Positions 1 to 9,193 of a DNA stretch of 64,000 bases are shown in pieces (positions within the stretch are counted from its first letter, which is position 1; each line of letters begins with the position of its first letter). The stretch covers positions 5,658 through 69,657 of the forward strand of contig JAYSFC010000003.1 of assembly GCA_041913505.1 (NCBI GenBank). Direction: 5' to 3'. This DNA comes from JAYSFC01 sp041913505. GTDB taxonomy: Bacteria; Pseudomonadota; Gammaproteobacteria; Burkholderiales; Burkholderiaceae_C. The notes beneath the pieces are model-generated. The model was not told the DNA's origin, did not search any database, and was given only the letters and a program-made list of their open reading frames with translations. The translations under genes and the position numbers were made by a program.

Positions 1-577
1 GGCCGAAGGCCGTGACCGCCTCGCGCACGGCGGACTCGTACAACTCGGCCACCTCGTCCATGCGCCAGGCGATCTTCATGCCGCGCCCGCCGCCGCCGAA
101 CGCGGCCTTGATGATGATGGGCAGGCCATGCTCCTCGGCGAAGCGCAGCACTTCAGCGGCGTCCTTCACGGGTTCCTTCGTGCCGGCGACCAGCGGCGCC
201 CCTACCTGCAGCGCGATCTTGCGCGCGGCCACCTTGTCGCCCAGCTGGGTGATGGTGGAGGGCTTGGGGCCGATCCAGGTCAGGCCCGCGTCGATCACGG
301 CCTGGGCGAAGGCCGCGTTCTCGGACAAGAAGCCATAGCCGGGGTGCACGGCGTCCGCCCCGCTCTTCTTGGCGATCTCCAGCAGCTTGGGAATGTTCAG
401 GTAAGTGTCGGCGGGCTTGTCGCCGTCGAGGCCGTACGCTTCGCCCGCCATGCGCGCGTGCAGTGCATCGATGTCGGCATTGGCGTACACGGCCACAGAC
501 TGCACGCCATAGTCGGCGCAGGCGCGGATGATGCGGACGGCGATTTCACCCCGGTTGGCGATCAGAACTTTTTTCAT
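1..577 (-). CDS. accC: Biotin carboxylase subunit (AccC-like), N-terminal part, cut by window edge
   Basis: ATP-dependent carboxylation of the biotin of a carrier protein. The visible 192 residues open with the family hallmark [16 protein letters not shown], followed by HPGYGFLSE and the glycine-rich ATP-grasp loop GGGGRGM; the rest lies left of the window. The start ATG overlaps the stop of the PxpBC fusion gene by four bases (ATGA), so it is the last visible gene of the 5-oxoproline operon. Biotin carboxylase and carrier homologs are known neighbours of pxp genes in other bacteria. A housekeeping acetyl-CoA carboxylase subunit is the alternative, but the operon position argues for a pathway-specific copy. 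Confidence 0.9.
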   Translation of the reverse strand, partial: MKKVLIANRGEIAVRIIRACADYGVQSVAVYANADIDALHARMAGEAYGLDGDKPADTYLNIPKLLEIAKKSGADAVHPGYGFLSENAAFAQAVIDAGLTWIGPKPSTITQLGDKVAARKIALQVGAPLVAGTKEPVKDAAEVLRFAEEHGLPIIIKAAFGGGGRGMKIAWRMDEVAELYESAVREAVTAFG

Positions 578-2175
578 GGCGTTTCCACGGGCTCGAAAGA
601 TTGAATGGGGTTGAAACGCACCCAGGCGTTCACAGGAATCTGCCCCGCGCGGTCCAAGTGGTAGGGCGCGACGCAGCCGATGACGGGATAGCCCCCGGTG
701 AGCGGATGGTCGGCCAGGAACAGCACGGGCTGGCCGCTCGGGGGCACCTGGATGGCGCCCGTGGGCGTGCCCTCGCTTTGCAGCTCGCCGGTCACTGCGC
801 GCGCCAGCGGCTCCTCGCCTGCCAGGCGCAGCCCCACGCGGTTGGACTGGGGCGTGACGCGCCAGCGCTGGCTTGCGAGCAGCGCCACGGCCTCGGGCGT
901 GAACCAGTCGGTGCGCGGGCCCAGCACCACGTCGAGCACCACGTCCTCATGCACGCTGGGCAGGCCGGTGGGCGGCAGTTCTGCAGCGCCCACGGTGCCC
1001 GCCGCGGGGCGCAGCGCGAGCACGTCGCCCGCCGCGAGAGCCGGCGGACCCACGTGCGCGAGCGTGTCGGTAGAGCAACTGCCCAGCACGGGCTGCACAG
1101 CAAAGCCGCCGCGCGCGGCCAGGTAGCAGCGCGTGCCCGCCGTGGGCTCGCCAATGGCAAGCACGTCGCCGTCGGCCAGCGCCACGCCCTGGTAGCGCGG
1201 TACGCTCCAGCGCGCGCCCGCGGCGGTGGTAAGCGTGAGGGGCGCATCGGCCCCCGTGACGGCCACCACGGTCTCGCCGCGGCTGCGCAGTTGGAGGCCC
1301 CCGTTCACGGTTTCGAGGCAGGCCGCATCGGACGGATTGCCCACGAGCCGGTTGGCCGTGCGGCATGCGCCCTGGTCCATGGCCCCGGAGGCCGACACGC
1401 CCTGCCCCGCCTGGCCGAGGCGGCCCAGGTCCTGGAACAGCGTGAGCAGTCCGGGCGCGCGCACTTCGAGCGCAGGGCCCGTGCCGTGCGCCGCTGCGGC
1501 AGTTTTGGCAGCTTTTTGGCCGCCAGTGCTCTCCAGCGCTGCGAAAGCAGCTCCTGAAAGCGTAGCAATATCGACGAAGCGCACGCGATAGCCCGGCTGC
1601 AGCAGCGCGGGCACCTCGCGGCCGAGGTCCCACATCGCGGTGGGCGTGGTGCCAATAATCTGCCAGCCACCCGGGCTGGCCTGCGGGTACACGGCGCTGA
1701 ACGTGCCCGCCAAGGCTACGGAGCCCGCCGGCAGGCGCGTGCGCGGCGTGGCGCGGCGCGGCACGTTGAAGCTTGGGTGGCCGCCCGCGAGGTAGCCGAA
1801 GCCCGGCGCGAAGCCCGTGAAGGCCACGGTGTATTCGCTGCCCGTGTGGCGGCGCACCACCTCCTCGGGCGTGATGCCGAGGATCTGCGCCACCTCGGCG
1901 AGGTCCTCGCCGTCGTAGCGCACGGGAATCTCGACGAGCGTACCGCCGCGCTCCACCTGCGCACTCACGTCGCGGCGCGAGAGCGCCTGCACGATGCCCG
2001 CCATGCTCTGCACGGCGGGGCGGAAGGTGATCAGCAGCGTGCGCGCGGCGGGCACGATCTCGTCCACGCCGGCGAGCGGCTCGCGCTGCAGCGAGGCCAG
2101 CAGCGCGAGCGTCTGCTCCAGATTGTCGAGCTCGACCAGGACCGCATTGAGGTTGACGGGCAGGAAACGCTTCAT
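574..2175 (-). CDS. pxpBC: 5-oxoprolinase subunits PxpB and PxpC fused in one polypeptide (KipI/KipA type)
   Basis: ATP-dependent opening of 5-oxoproline to glutamate, acting with PxpA. Residues 1-205 are the KipI/PxpB (allophanate hydrolase subunit 1) domain with the GFAPGFGYL motif near 121-129; residues 235-533 are the KipA/PxpC domain ([11 protein letters not shown] near 242). The 533 residues equal the sum of the two usual subunits, so this is a natural fusion. The linker (about 203-225) is encoded by a copy of an interspersed repeat (see 1511-1570). It starts 15 bp after pxpA stops and overlaps accC by ATGA, so the four enzyme genes are probably co-translated. The start is the only ATG next to the conserved KRFLPVN opening. 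Confidence 0.93.
   Translation of the reverse strand: MKRFLPVNLNAVLVELDNLEQTLALLASLQREPLAGVDEIVPAARTLLITFRPAVQSMAGIVQALSRRDVSAQVERGGTLVEIPVRYDGEDLAEVAQILGITPEEVVRRHTGSEYTVAFTGFAPGFGYLAGGHPSFNVPRRATPRTRLPAGSVALAGTFSAVYPQASPGGWQIIGTTPTAMWDLGREVPALLQPGYRVRFVDIATLSGAAFAALESTGGQKAAKTAAAAHGTGPALEVRAPGLLTLFQDLGRLGQAGQGVSASGAMDQGACRTANRLVGNPSDAACLETVNGGLQLRSRGETVVAVTGADAPLTLTTAAGARWSVPRYQGVALADGDVLAIGEPTAGTRCYLAARGGFAVQPVLGSCSTDTLAHVGPPALAAGDVLALRPAAGTVGAAELPPTGLPSVHEDVVLDVVLGPRTDWFTPEAVALLASQRWRVTPQSNRVGLRLAGEEPLARAVTGELQSEGTPTGAIQVPPSGQPVLFLADHPLTGGYPVIGCVAPYHLDRAGQIPVNAWVRFNPIQSFEPVETP
1511..1570. repeat. Interspersed-repeat-like insertion in the PxpB-PxpC linker
   Basis: The stretch shares TTGGCCGYCAGTGCTYTYC with 55281-55337 and CAGGAGCTRCT with 57001-57058. 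It encodes a low-complexity Ala-rich linker between two conserved domains and keeps the frame open. The assignment to a Comamonadaceae repeat family is from memory of similar motifs, not a search. Confidence 0.5.
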
Positions 2176-2190
2176 CGGCCGTGATCCCCG

Positions 2191-2955
2191 TTACGCCGCA
2201 AACGAGGCGATGGCGACGCCTTCCTGCTCGAAGCGTTCGCGCAGCCGGCGTGCGATGGCCACGGCGTCGGGGCTGTCGCCGTGCACACAGATCGAGTCAG
2301 CCTCGATGCGCACGATGCTGCCGTCGATGGCCTCGACAGTGCCCTCGCGCACCAAGCGCAGCATGCGTTCGGCGATCTGTTGCGCGTCGTGCAGCACGGC
2401 GCCCTTTTCGCGGCGCGAAACCAGCGCGCCCGTGGGCGTGTAGGCACGGTCGGCAAAGGCCTCGGCCACCACGCGCAGGCCCGCGCCGCGCGCCCAGCCG
2501 ATCAGCGGCGATCCCGCGAGCGCCACGAGCACCAGGTCCGGGTCCACCGCGCGCAGGGCCGCGATCACATCGCGCGCCTGCCGCTCGTCATGGGCGATGG
2601 TGTTGTAGAGCGCGCCATGCGGCTTCACGTAGCGCACGGTGGTGCCGGCCGCTCGGGCCAGGCCCTGGAGCGCGCCGATCTGGTAGATCACGTCGGCCAC
2701 GAGGTCGCTGCTTTCCACGTCCATGTTGCGGCGGCCGAAGCCCACGAGGTCGCGGTAGCCCACGTGCGCGCCCACCACCACGCCGCGCGCGGCGGCCTCG
2801 CGCAACGTGCGCAGGATACCGGCCGCATCGCCCGCATGGAAGCCACAGGCCACGTTGGCGCTGCTCACGATGCCCAGCATGGCCGCGTCGTCGCCCATGC
2901 GCCAGGTGCCCAGGCTCTCGCCCAGGTCGCTGTTCAAGTCCATCTTCATCATCAT
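2191..2955 (-). CDS. pxpA: 5-oxoprolinase subunit PxpA (LamB/YcsF family)
   Basis: PxpA is the third component of the bacterial ATP-dependent 5-oxoprolinase. The 254-residue product opens with [12 protein letters not shown], the family signature, and carries [13 protein letters not shown] and VKPHGALYN, also strongly conserved. Three ATG codons lie at 2955, 2952 and 2949; a GGAG box sits 3 to 9 bases upstream, so 2949 has the better spacing and 2955 is the outer limit. A longer in-frame reading upstream runs antisense into pcp and is not credible. It lies 17 bp after pcp and 15 bp before pxpBC in a tight operon. Confidence 0.93.
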   Translation of the reverse strand: MMMKMDLNSDLGESLGTWRMGDDAAMLGIVSSANVACGFHAGDAAGILRTLREAAARGVVVGAHVGYRDLVGFGRRNMDVESSDLVADVIYQIGALQGLARAAGTTVRYVKPHGALYNTIAHDERQARDVIAALRAVDPDLVLVALAGSPLIGWARGAGLRVVAEAFADRAYTPTGALVSRREKGAVLHDAQQIAERMLRLVREGTVEAIDGSIVRIEADSICVHGDSPDAVAIARRLRERFEQEGVAIASFAA

Positions 2956-2972
2956 GTTCTCCGGGTGGGGTG

Positions 2973-3632
2973 TCAGTGCAGTTGCCCGGCCGTCTCGCGC
3001 ACGTCCTCGCGCACGGTGAGCGCGGTGCGGATCAGGGCCTGCAGGGACTGCACCTGCGTGTCGAGCGCCATGCTCGGCGCTCCGGGGTGGCGTGCCGCCT
3101 GTTCGGGCAGGTAGGGCACGTGGACGAAGCCGCCGCGTGCCGCGCCACCCTGCTGCGCAAGGCGGTGCATGAGCGCATAGAACACGTGGTTGCACACGAA
3201 GGTGCCCGCCGTGTTCGAAACCGCTGCGGGAAAGCCCTGGGCCCGCAGGTCGCGCACGATGGCCTTGATCGGCAGCGTGGAGAAGTACGCCGCGGGCGCC
3301 TCGCACACCACGGCCGTGTCCACGGGCTGCTGCCCAGCGTTGTCGGGGATGCGCGCGTCGTTCACATTGATGGCCACGCGCTCGACCGACACCTCGGTGC
3401 GGCCGCCCGCGAGCCCCAGGCACACCACGAGCGCGGGCCGGTGCGCGGCCAGTGCCTCGTCGAGGCGTTCGATGGCGCGGTCGAACACGCAGGGCAGCTG
3501 CACCGCGCGCACGGAAGCGCCCTCGTGCCGCCAGCCGTCAAGCGCGCGCGCGACCTCCCACGAAGGGTTGACGGTATCTTTCTCGAACGGCTCGAAGCCG
3601 GTCACGAGCACATCCACAGGGGTCTCTGGCAT
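2973..3632 (-). CDS. pcp: Pyroglutamyl-peptidase I (pyrrolidone-carboxylate peptidase)
   Basis: Cysteine peptidase (family C15) that removes N-terminal pyroglutamate from peptides, releasing 5-oxoproline for the PxpABC enzyme encoded downstream. The 219-residue product has the usual length and motifs: [12 protein letters not shown] at the N-terminus, [20 protein letters not shown] around the catalytic Glu, and [14 protein letters not shown] holding the catalytic Cys, with a late His in [17 protein letters not shown] stands ahead of the ATG. It follows the DUF979 gene by 23 bp. Cytoplasmic, with no signal peptide. Confidence 0.95.
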   Translation of the reverse strand: MPETPVDVLVTGFEPFEKDTVNPSWEVARALDGWRHEGASVRAVQLPCVFDRAIERLDEALAAHRPALVVCLGLAGGRTEVSVERVAINVNDARIPDNAGQQPVDTAVVCEAPAAYFSTLPIKAIVRDLRAQGFPAAVSNTAGTFVCNHVFYALMHRLAQQGGAARGGFVHVPYLPEQAARHPGAPSMALDTQVQSLQALIRTALTVREDVRETAGQLH

Positions 3633-3655
3633 GGCGGTCCTTTCCTCTCGCGGGC

Positions 3656-4609
3656 TCAGCGGAACATCAGAAAGTACAACAGGAAGACGTTGACCGTAAG
3701 CAGCGTCAACGCCGTGGGCACCTGCGCGCGGATCACGGCATTCTTGTCGATCTCGAGCAGCGCGGCGGGCACGATGTTGAAGTTGGCCGCCATCGGCGTG
3801 AGCAGCGTGCCGCAGTAGCCCGAGAGCATGCCCACAGCCGCCATCACGGCCGGGTCTCCGTGGTACACGCCCACGAGGATGGGCACGCCCACGCCGCCCG
3901 TCATCACCGGGAAGGCTGCGAAGCCGTTGCCCATGATGACGGTGAACAGCGCCATGCCCACCACGTAGACGGCCACGGCCACAAAGCGGATGTCCATGTT
4001 GATGTAGGTCGTGGTCACATGGGCCACGGCCTTGCCCACGCCAGCGTCGGAGAACACCAGGCCCAGCATGCCCAGCATCTGCGGCAGCACCAGGGCCCAG
4101 CCCAACGCGTCGGTGAGGCGGCGCGACTCGCGCAGGCCCTGCACGGGCGTCTCGCGCGTCAACCAGCAGGCAAGCGCCAGCGACAGCACACAGCCCACGC
4201 CCAGGCTCACCAGCGTGGTGTTCTTGGGATCGAGCAACGGCGCTCCGCCCACCGACAGGTACTTGGCTGAAAGCGTGCCCACCATGGTGATGAACGGAAT
4301 CGCCAGGGCCGGAATGAACAGCTTGTTGCCCAGGCGCTTGGCGCTGGCCAGGTATTCGGCCGCGCTACGCGGCGTGTGACGGCCCGTGCCTACGCCGCCG
4401 AAGCCCGCGATCAGCGCCATCGCGACGGCGCCTGCGCCCACCCACACGGGCGGCAGCTGGTCGCCCACGAGGAACACCAGGGCGTACAGGCCCCAGAACA
4501 GCGCGCTCGAAAAGCGCTTGGGGTTGCTGGCATCGGCCACGGTCATCGCGGCCGTGATGGCCAGGATCGCGCCGACGAGGTAATACAGGTGCTGGAGGGT
4601 GAGTGTCAT
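3656..4609 (-). CDS. DUF979 family membrane protein, probable 5-oxoproline transporter subunit
   Basis: A 317-residue integral membrane protein with about nine hydrophobic segments, beginning [18 protein letters not shown]. It matches the DUF979 family, which occurs almost always beside DUF969 and 5-oxoprolinase or peptidase genes and is named in public annotation as a putative 5-oxoproline transporter subunit. An AAGGGAG box precedes this ATG; the open frame continues upstream but there overlaps the DUF969 gene antiparallel to its reading. The DUF969 gene stops two bases before this start. Transport is inferred from gene context, not from a recognised transporter motif. Confidence 0.85.
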   Translation of the reverse strand: MTLTLQHLYYLVGAILAITAAMTVADASNPKRFSSALFWGLYALVFLVGDQLPPVWVGAGAVAMALIAGFGGVGTGRHTPRSAAEYLASAKRLGNKLFIPALAIPFITMVGTLSAKYLSVGGAPLLDPKNTTLVSLGVGCVLSLALACWLTRETPVQGLRESRRLTDALGWALVLPQMLGMLGLVFSDAGVGKAVAHVTTTYINMDIRFVAVAVYVVGMALFTVIMGNGFAAFPVMTGGVGVPILVGVYHGDPAVMAAVGMLSGYCGTLLTPMAANFNIVPAALLEIDKNAVIRAQVPTALTLLTVNVFLLYFLMFR

Positions 4610-4611
4610 GC

Positions 4612-5358
4612 TCAGGCTCCCTTCGTTACGGCGGCAGCCGGGGCGGTCGGAGTGGGGCTCGTGGCCGCATGCTGCGCCAGCTCTCGAGCCAGGGTCTTGT
4701 CCAGTCGGCGCAGGCGCACGGCATGGATCACGAAGGCACTGACCGCGGTGGGAATGCCCCACAGCGCCACATGGATGGGTTCCACGTCGATGCCGGCTTC
4801 ATGCAGGAAGGTGGTCATAAGCACGATGGCGCCGAAGGCCACGAAGATGTCTTCGCCGAAGAACAGGCCCACGTTGTCGGTGGCGGCCGAGAAGGCGCGC
4901 AGCTTGTGGCGGATGCGCTCGGGCAAGGTGCCGTAACGCGCCTCGGTGGCGCCCTCGGCCATGGGAGCGAGCAGCGGGCGCACCATCTGGGGGTGACCGC
5001 CCAGGCTCGTCAGGCCCACGGCGGCCGTGAGCTGCCGCGCCGCGAGGTAGACGATGAGCAGGCGCCCGGCCGTGGCCGACTTGATGCTGCTGATCCAGCT
5101 TTGCGCATGCTGGCGCAGGCCGTGGCGCTCTAGCAGGCCGATCACGGCCAACGGCAGCAGGATGATGAGCGGCAGGTTCCGCGTCTTGATGAAGCCGGTG
5201 CCGATGGTCGCCAGGATCTTGTCGACCGGAAATCCCGCCGCGAAGGCCGTGGCGATGGCCGTGACGATCACGACCAGCATCGGATTGAACCGCAGGATGA
5301 ACCCCGCAATGATGACGGCCACCCCGATGAGCGGCCACAGATTGACGTCACTAAGCAT
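4612..5358 (-). CDS. DUF969 family membrane protein, probable 5-oxoproline transporter subunit
   Basis: The 248-residue product has membrane segments at about 8-45, 65-75, 95-115 and 155-215, and a C-terminal hydrophilic Ala/Pro-rich tail. It is the usual partner of DUF979 and is first in the operon, so it sets the boundary of the promoter region shared with the divergent GntR gene. AAGGATCAAC precedes the ATG, which agrees with this start. Together with DUF979, Pcp, PxpA and PxpBC it forms a complete uptake, release and hydrolysis route for pyroglutamate. Confidence 0.85.
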   Translation of the reverse strand: MLSDVNLWPLIGVAVIIAGFILRFNPMLVVIVTAIATAFAAGFPVDKILATIGTGFIKTRNLPLIILLPLAVIGLLERHGLRQHAQSWISSIKSATAGRLLIVYLAARQLTAAVGLTSLGGHPQMVRPLLAPMAEGATEARYGTLPERIRHKLRAFSAATDNVGLFFGEDIFVAFGAIVLMTTFLHEAGIDVEPIHVALWGIPTAVSAFVIHAVRLRRLDKTLARELAQHAATSPTPTAPAAAVTKGA

Positions 5359-5802
5359 GTTGATCCTTCACATTGAGCACACAGAAGACAGCCCGGGCCG
5401 CATAGGCATGCCCGCAGCCGCGAACACTCCGCCAGACCCTTTGCCGACGCGGTAGCGCCCACGGGCCCTTCAGCCCCTGGTGCGCCAGTCCTGCTCCGGC
5501 GGCAACCCGTGATGCAACATACATGCCAACTAGATGAACAAAACAATCACCATCAACCGGCATTGAATTTTGTTTTGTTCAACAAAAAACACTGTGTTGT
5601 TTCACGATTTGCCAATTTTGCCCAACAAATAGACATGTCACCCCCCCGTAAAAACCCGTAGGTATCGAGAAAAAAGCAGAGAAATCAGGGGCCTTGCACC
5701 TTGGCTGGACAGAGCGCAAGGCGAAACCGGTGCGAAATCTGCTACAAATCGTGACAGTCCACGACCCGCGATGCGGCGTGCGGCGCCCTTTACCATCCAG
5801 GC
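5359..5802. promoter_or_regulatory. Divergent control region between the 5-oxoproline operon and its GntR regulator
   Basis: A 444-base region without a gene. Its middle (about 5530-5635) is strikingly AT-rich for this chromosome and contains nested inverted repeats (listed separately). The part near the DUF969 start would be a long leader of about 150-180 nt if transcription begins in the AT-rich core. Confidence 0.6.
5535..5587. promoter_or_regulatory. Putative GntR operator: nested inverted repeats
   Basis: TGAACAAAACA at 5535-5545 is matched exactly by its inverse TGTTTTGTTCA at 5571-5581. The second arm is also half of a perfect palindrome TTTTGTT-C-AACAAAA (5573-5587). Such an odd-length palindrome beside a GntR/FCD gene is the expected form of an autoregulated operator. 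Binding is inferred. Confidence 0.55.
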
Positions 5803-6483
5803 ATGACCACCGAGCTCCCCTCCAGCGCGCAAACCCTCAACGACCGCATGGCCGAGCTGATCCGCCAGAAGATCGTGCAGGGCGAGTTCACGCCGGGCCA
5901 GCGCCTGTCGGAGGCGGCCCTGAGCGAAAACCTCGCTATCTCGCGCAACACCTTGCGCGAGGTGTTCCGCCTGCTGACCAAGGAAGGCCTGCTCAAGCAT
6001 GAGCCCAACCGCGGCGTGTCAGTGGCCATCCCGAGCATCGCGGCCATCATCGACATCTACCGCGTGCGCCGGCTCATCGAGTGCCAGGCGCTCGCCCAGG
6101 CCTACCCGCGCCACCCCGCCAAGAAGCACCTGCGCGACGCCGTGGACATGGCGCTGCACTGCCGCGACAACGGCGACTGGCAGGGCGTGGGCACGGCCAA
6201 TATGGAGTTCCACATGGCCATCGTGGAGCTGGCCGACAGCGAACGCCTGAATGTGATGTTCTCGCACCTGCTGGCAGAGCTGCGGCTTGCCTTCGGCCTG
6301 CTCAACGACCCCGAATTCCTGCATGCGCCCTATGTGGACATGAACGTGAAGATCGTCGAGCTGTTCGAGGCCGGCAAGCTGCAGGAGGCCGCTGCCGCGC
6401 TCAACGACTACCTCGTGCACTCCGAACGCATCGTCCTGGCCGTGTACGCGCGGCGCATTTCCGACACCGGCGCGGGCAAGTGA
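5803..6483 (+). CDS. GntR family transcriptional regulator with FCD domain
   Basis: A 226-residue regulator: a winged helix-turn-helix at about 15-75 (NDRMAELIRQKIVQGEFTPG, LSENLAISRNTLREVFRLL) followed by an all-helical FadR-type ligand domain at about 85-220, which normally binds a carboxylate metabolite through a metal. It is transcribed away from the DUF969-pxp operon and most likely controls it, with 5-oxoproline or glutamate as a plausible effector; that link is inference. The ATG follows a short leader; the next gene starts 41 bp after its stop. Confidence 0.88.
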   Translation: MTTELPSSAQTLNDRMAELIRQKIVQGEFTPGQRLSEAALSENLAISRNTLREVFRLLTKEGLLKHEPNRGVSVAIPSIAAIIDIYRVRRLIECQALAQAYPRHPAKKHLRDAVDMALHCRDNGDWQGVGTANMEFHMAIVELADSERLNVMFSHLLAELRLAFGLLNDPEFLHAPYVDMNVKIVELFEAGKLQEAAAALNDYLVHSERIVLAVYARRISDTGAGK

Positions 6484-6524
6484 CGCCCGAGCCTTCCTCC
6501 TCCCCTCACCACCACCGCATTCCC

Positions 6525-7211
6525 ATGAGCGAGCACCAACCACCGGCCGCCTACGGCACCGAAGACATCCTGGTCAGCCTGTGCAACTCCATCACGCGCG
6601 TGCTCGGCGTGGCCACGCACAGCCAGATCCACTACTCGGCCATGGTCCAGCGCATCAGCAAGACCTGCCTGCGGCCCGACATCGGCTGCTTTGTGCTGTT
6701 CGACGGCGGCTTCTCGGGCCTCGTCATCATCAACTTCACGGCCCAGGCCGCGATGGAGCTGTACGAGCGCTACCTGCTCAACATGGGCATGTCGCGCGAG
6801 GATCTTGCCACCTCCTACACCTCGGATGAGGTTGCCAATGTGATGGGTGAGCTCATGAACCAGGTGGCAGGCGATTTCACGAGCAAGGTGCGCCGCGAGC
6901 TGCAGACGCACATCACGCAGAACCAGCCCAAGATGCTGGTGCTCAACAAGCAGGTGATGCTCAGCGTGGACGCCAACCTCGACAAGCCCGAGGCACGGCG
7001 CGTAACCTTCTACACCGACAACAACAACATCTTCTACCTGGAGCTCGCGATCGACCGCACCGAATTCGTGAAGCTCTACGACTTCGAGCCGCAGGAGCGC
7101 CCCGACCCCGACAAGCTCATGGAACAGGCCCACCAAGACGCCACGCCGACCACACCGCCGCCCACCGAGACCAGCGATACCGAGGAGCTGCTGCGGTCCC
7201 TGGGCATGTAG
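6525..7211 (+). CDS. DUF3334 family protein with CheX-like ExxN motif
   Basis: A 228-residue cytoplasmic protein that I place in DUF3334. Residues 101-120 contain E109-L-M-N112 inside a helix (EVANVMGELMNQVAGD), the arrangement used by CheX/CheC phosphatases to act on phospho-CheY. The C-terminal 30 residues are a Pro/Thr-rich tail ending in EELLRSLGM. The chosen ATG gives the family-like N-terminus; the frame is open far upstream only because it shadows the GntR gene. Its role is unknown. A chemotaxis-type phosphatase or a decoy of that fold is the best structural guess, and no chemotaxis gene lies nearby. Confidence 0.7.
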   Translation: MSEHQPPAAYGTEDILVSLCNSITRVLGVATHSQIHYSAMVQRISKTCLRPDIGCFVLFDGGFSGLVIINFTAQAAMELYERYLLNMGMSREDLATSYTSDEVANVMGELMNQVAGDFTSKVRRELQTHITQNQPKMLVLNKQVMLSVDANLDKPEARRVTFYTDNNNIFYLELAIDRTEFVKLYDFEPQERPDPDKLMEQAHQDATPTTPPPTETSDTEELLRSLGM

Positions 7212-7385
7212 GAAGCCCCGCGCTGGTGGCCCATGCCGTGCTCGGCCACGAGTGCTTGAAGAACCATCTCGCGACGCTCCGGGGCCAGAGCTTTGCTCAA
7301 CGACATCCGTTAAAGCGTGGCCGACGTCTTGGCATTCATCCAGCGCCGCGGCCTGCTGGGCCCGACCGGCGCCTTTAGCGCGTCG

Positions 7386-7391
7386 TAGAAT
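7386..7391 (+). promoter_or_regulatory. Putative -10 box of tRNA-Ser(UGA)
   Basis: TAGAAT lies 14 bases before the tRNA 5' end in otherwise GC-rich sequence. A related TAGAAT (read on the minus strand at 15170-15175) stands upstream of the second tRNA-Ser gene. The -35 element is not clear. Confidence 0.4.
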
Positions 7392-7404
7392 ACGCGCCTT
7401 CCCA

Positions 7405-7492
7405 GGAGACTTGGGTGAGTGGTTTAAACCAGCAGTCTTGAAAACTGCCGACGGGCAACCGTCCGTGAGTTCGAATCTCACAGTCTCCGCCA
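7405..7492 (+). tRNA. tRNA-Ser (anticodon UGA)
   Basis: A full cloverleaf with acceptor arm GGAGAC/GTCTCC, discriminator G and encoded CCA (7490-7492). The anticodon loop CTTGAAA carries TGA at 7439-7441. The long variable arm (GCCGACGGGCAACCGTCCG) is typical of serine tRNAs, and the T-arm reads GTGAGTTCGAATCTCAC. Confidence 0.97.
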
Positions 7493-7789
7493 ACAATGCC
7501 AAGCGCCGTGCGGCCTACATGCCCATGGCGCTTTTTTACTCCACTTTCTCCCCCCATTTCCAAATGTGCCGCGTTGTAGCGCATTGGGTGGATTTGCCTC
7601 CGGCAATGCTGACGCAAGACATCTCGCCCATGACTATCGCTGGTTTGCCCCCGCTGGGAGCCGTCGGCACGCTTTCGCAAGCGGCAAATTGGCGCAACCG
7701 TCACTCAACCCAGAGCACCTAGTTCGCTCTCAACCCGAGCGGGCGAGCCTATCGATGGCGCATCGACCGCTCGGGGCTCGATACGTGGA

Positions 7790-9022
7790 TCAGCCGCGCA
7801 TGCGCCACCACAAATAGAGCGCCGTGAAGGCCATGGTGGCAATCGTCACCGGCACACCGATACGGGCATGCTGCCTCCAGTCGATCACGACACCGCGACG
7901 CGCTGCTGCGTCGACGACGATGATGTTGGCGATGCTGCCGACGATGAACAGGTTGCCGGCAAAGGTACTCGCCAGGGCCAGCAAGGGGCCGGCGAGCGAG
8001 TGGTGCGCTACGGGAAGGAGCAACATCACGGCGGGAACGTTGGAGACGATATTGGACAGCACGAAGGCCGCCCCGAACAGCGGCGCCGGGTGATCCAGAT
8101 GAAGGCCCTGCGCCGCCGAGTCAGCCACCAGCCGCGCCGGAACGCCCGTGCGCTGCAGCGCGTCGTTGACGACAAAGAGCCCCATGAAGAGCACGAGCAG
8201 CTCCCAGTCGACCAGGCCCAGCATCCGGCTGGAGTGCAACCGGCGGCTCATCAACAGCACACCGGCGGCGGCCAGCGCAACAACCTCTCTCGGCCACGGC
8301 GCAAACAAAAACGACAGAAGGATCGCGAGCGCCACCGCCAGGCCCTTGGTGGTTTGCCACCAATCCAAGGCTTGAGCCTCGACCCCTGGCTGAGCCTCGG
8401 GCGCTGTGCCCCCCACCAACTTCCACCGTCCCCGCACGCAAGCCGCGATCACAGCCCATGTCAGCACCAACCCAACAAGCACGGGCGTTGCCGCTTCGGC
8501 TGCATAGGCGGCAAAGGGCAAATGCAGTGTCTGCCCGATGAGCATGTTCTGTGGATTGCCAATCAGGGTCGCTGCCGACCCGATGTTGGCAGCACAGGCA
8601 AGCCCGAGCAGGAACGGAACCGGATCGAGGCTTCGGCGCATGCAGGCGTCCACCAGCACGGGGGCGACAGCCAGGCAGACGATGTCGTTACTGAACACAG
8701 CGGACAGTAGCGCGACGACCGTGATCAACACACCCAGCAACGCCGGCGGCGAAACGGGCAGCGCCGACAGACGAACGGTAATCCAGTCGTAGAAGCCGCC
8801 GAGGCGCATCTGCGCGGACACGACCATGAAGGAAAATAGCAGCAGCACCGTCGGCAGATCGATGGAGCGTGCAGCCTGCTCGACCGAGACAGCTTCTGTG
8901 ACGATCATTGCGATCGCGCCAAGTAGCGCAATACCGGTGCGATCGAGTTGCAGGAACGGCAGCCCGCCCAAGATCATGCCGAGATACACCAGGCCGAAAA
9001 TAACCAAGACAGTCGCAGTCAT
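7790..9022 (-). CDS. SLC13/ArsB-NhaD superfamily anion or Na+-coupled permease
   Basis: A 410-residue membrane protein with about eleven hydrophobic helices. Two inverted-repeat halves each carry the superfamily signature: SNDIVCLAVAPV near 112 and SNIVSNVPAVMLLLPV near 317, the re-entrant loops that bind Na+ and substrate. GNPQNMLIG near 157 is typical of this group. Candidate substrates are carboxylates, sulfate or arsenite; no neighbouring ars or sulfate genes help. It lies at the left end of the minus-strand block between the two tRNA-Ser genes. Its base composition is visibly less GC-rich than the operons outside, which suggests acquisition. Confidence 0.85.
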   Translation of the reverse strand: MTATVLVIFGLVYLGMILGGLPFLQLDRTGIALLGAIAMIVTEAVSVEQAARSIDLPTVLLLFSFMVVSAQMRLGGFYDWITVRLSALPVSPPALLGVLITVVALLSAVFSNDIVCLAVAPVLVDACMRRSLDPVPFLLGLACAANIGSAATLIGNPQNMLIGQTLHLPFAAYAAEAATPVLVGLVLTWAVIAACVRGRWKLVGGTAPEAQPGVEAQALDWWQTTKGLAVALAILLSFLFAPWPREVVALAAAGVLLMSRRLHSSRMLGLVDWELLVLFMGLFVVNDALQRTGVPARLVADSAAQGLHLDHPAPLFGAAFVLSNIVSNVPAVMLLLPVAHHSLAGPLLALASTFAGNLFIVGSIANIIVVDAAARRGVVIDWRQHARIGVPVTIATMAFTALYLWWRMRG

Positions 9023-9193
9023 GCACGCATTGTCGGTGAGGTCTCATCCCAGAACACAGGGCCACGGCAAGCGTGGCGAGAGACCCTGAAAACGTCCAGT
9101 GAACTCCGTGCAGCCTCTGCGTACCCCTAACGACCGATCAACTAACGACGGTTACGGAACCGGTGCAGAAACTGTGCGCTCAGGAAAAGAGTC

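Noticed and set aside
7212..7404. Possible transposase remnant before tRNA-Ser(UGA)
   Set aside because: The minus-strand frame (ALAPERREMVLQALVAEHG) looks protein-like but is too short and unmatched to assign; no terminal repeats or target duplication are visible.
7734..7775. Inverted repeat CCCGAGCGG...CCGCTCGGG downstream of the SLC13-type gene, considered as its terminator
   Set aside because: Arms are 24 bases apart and there is no T-run on the minus strand; too weak to call a terminator.
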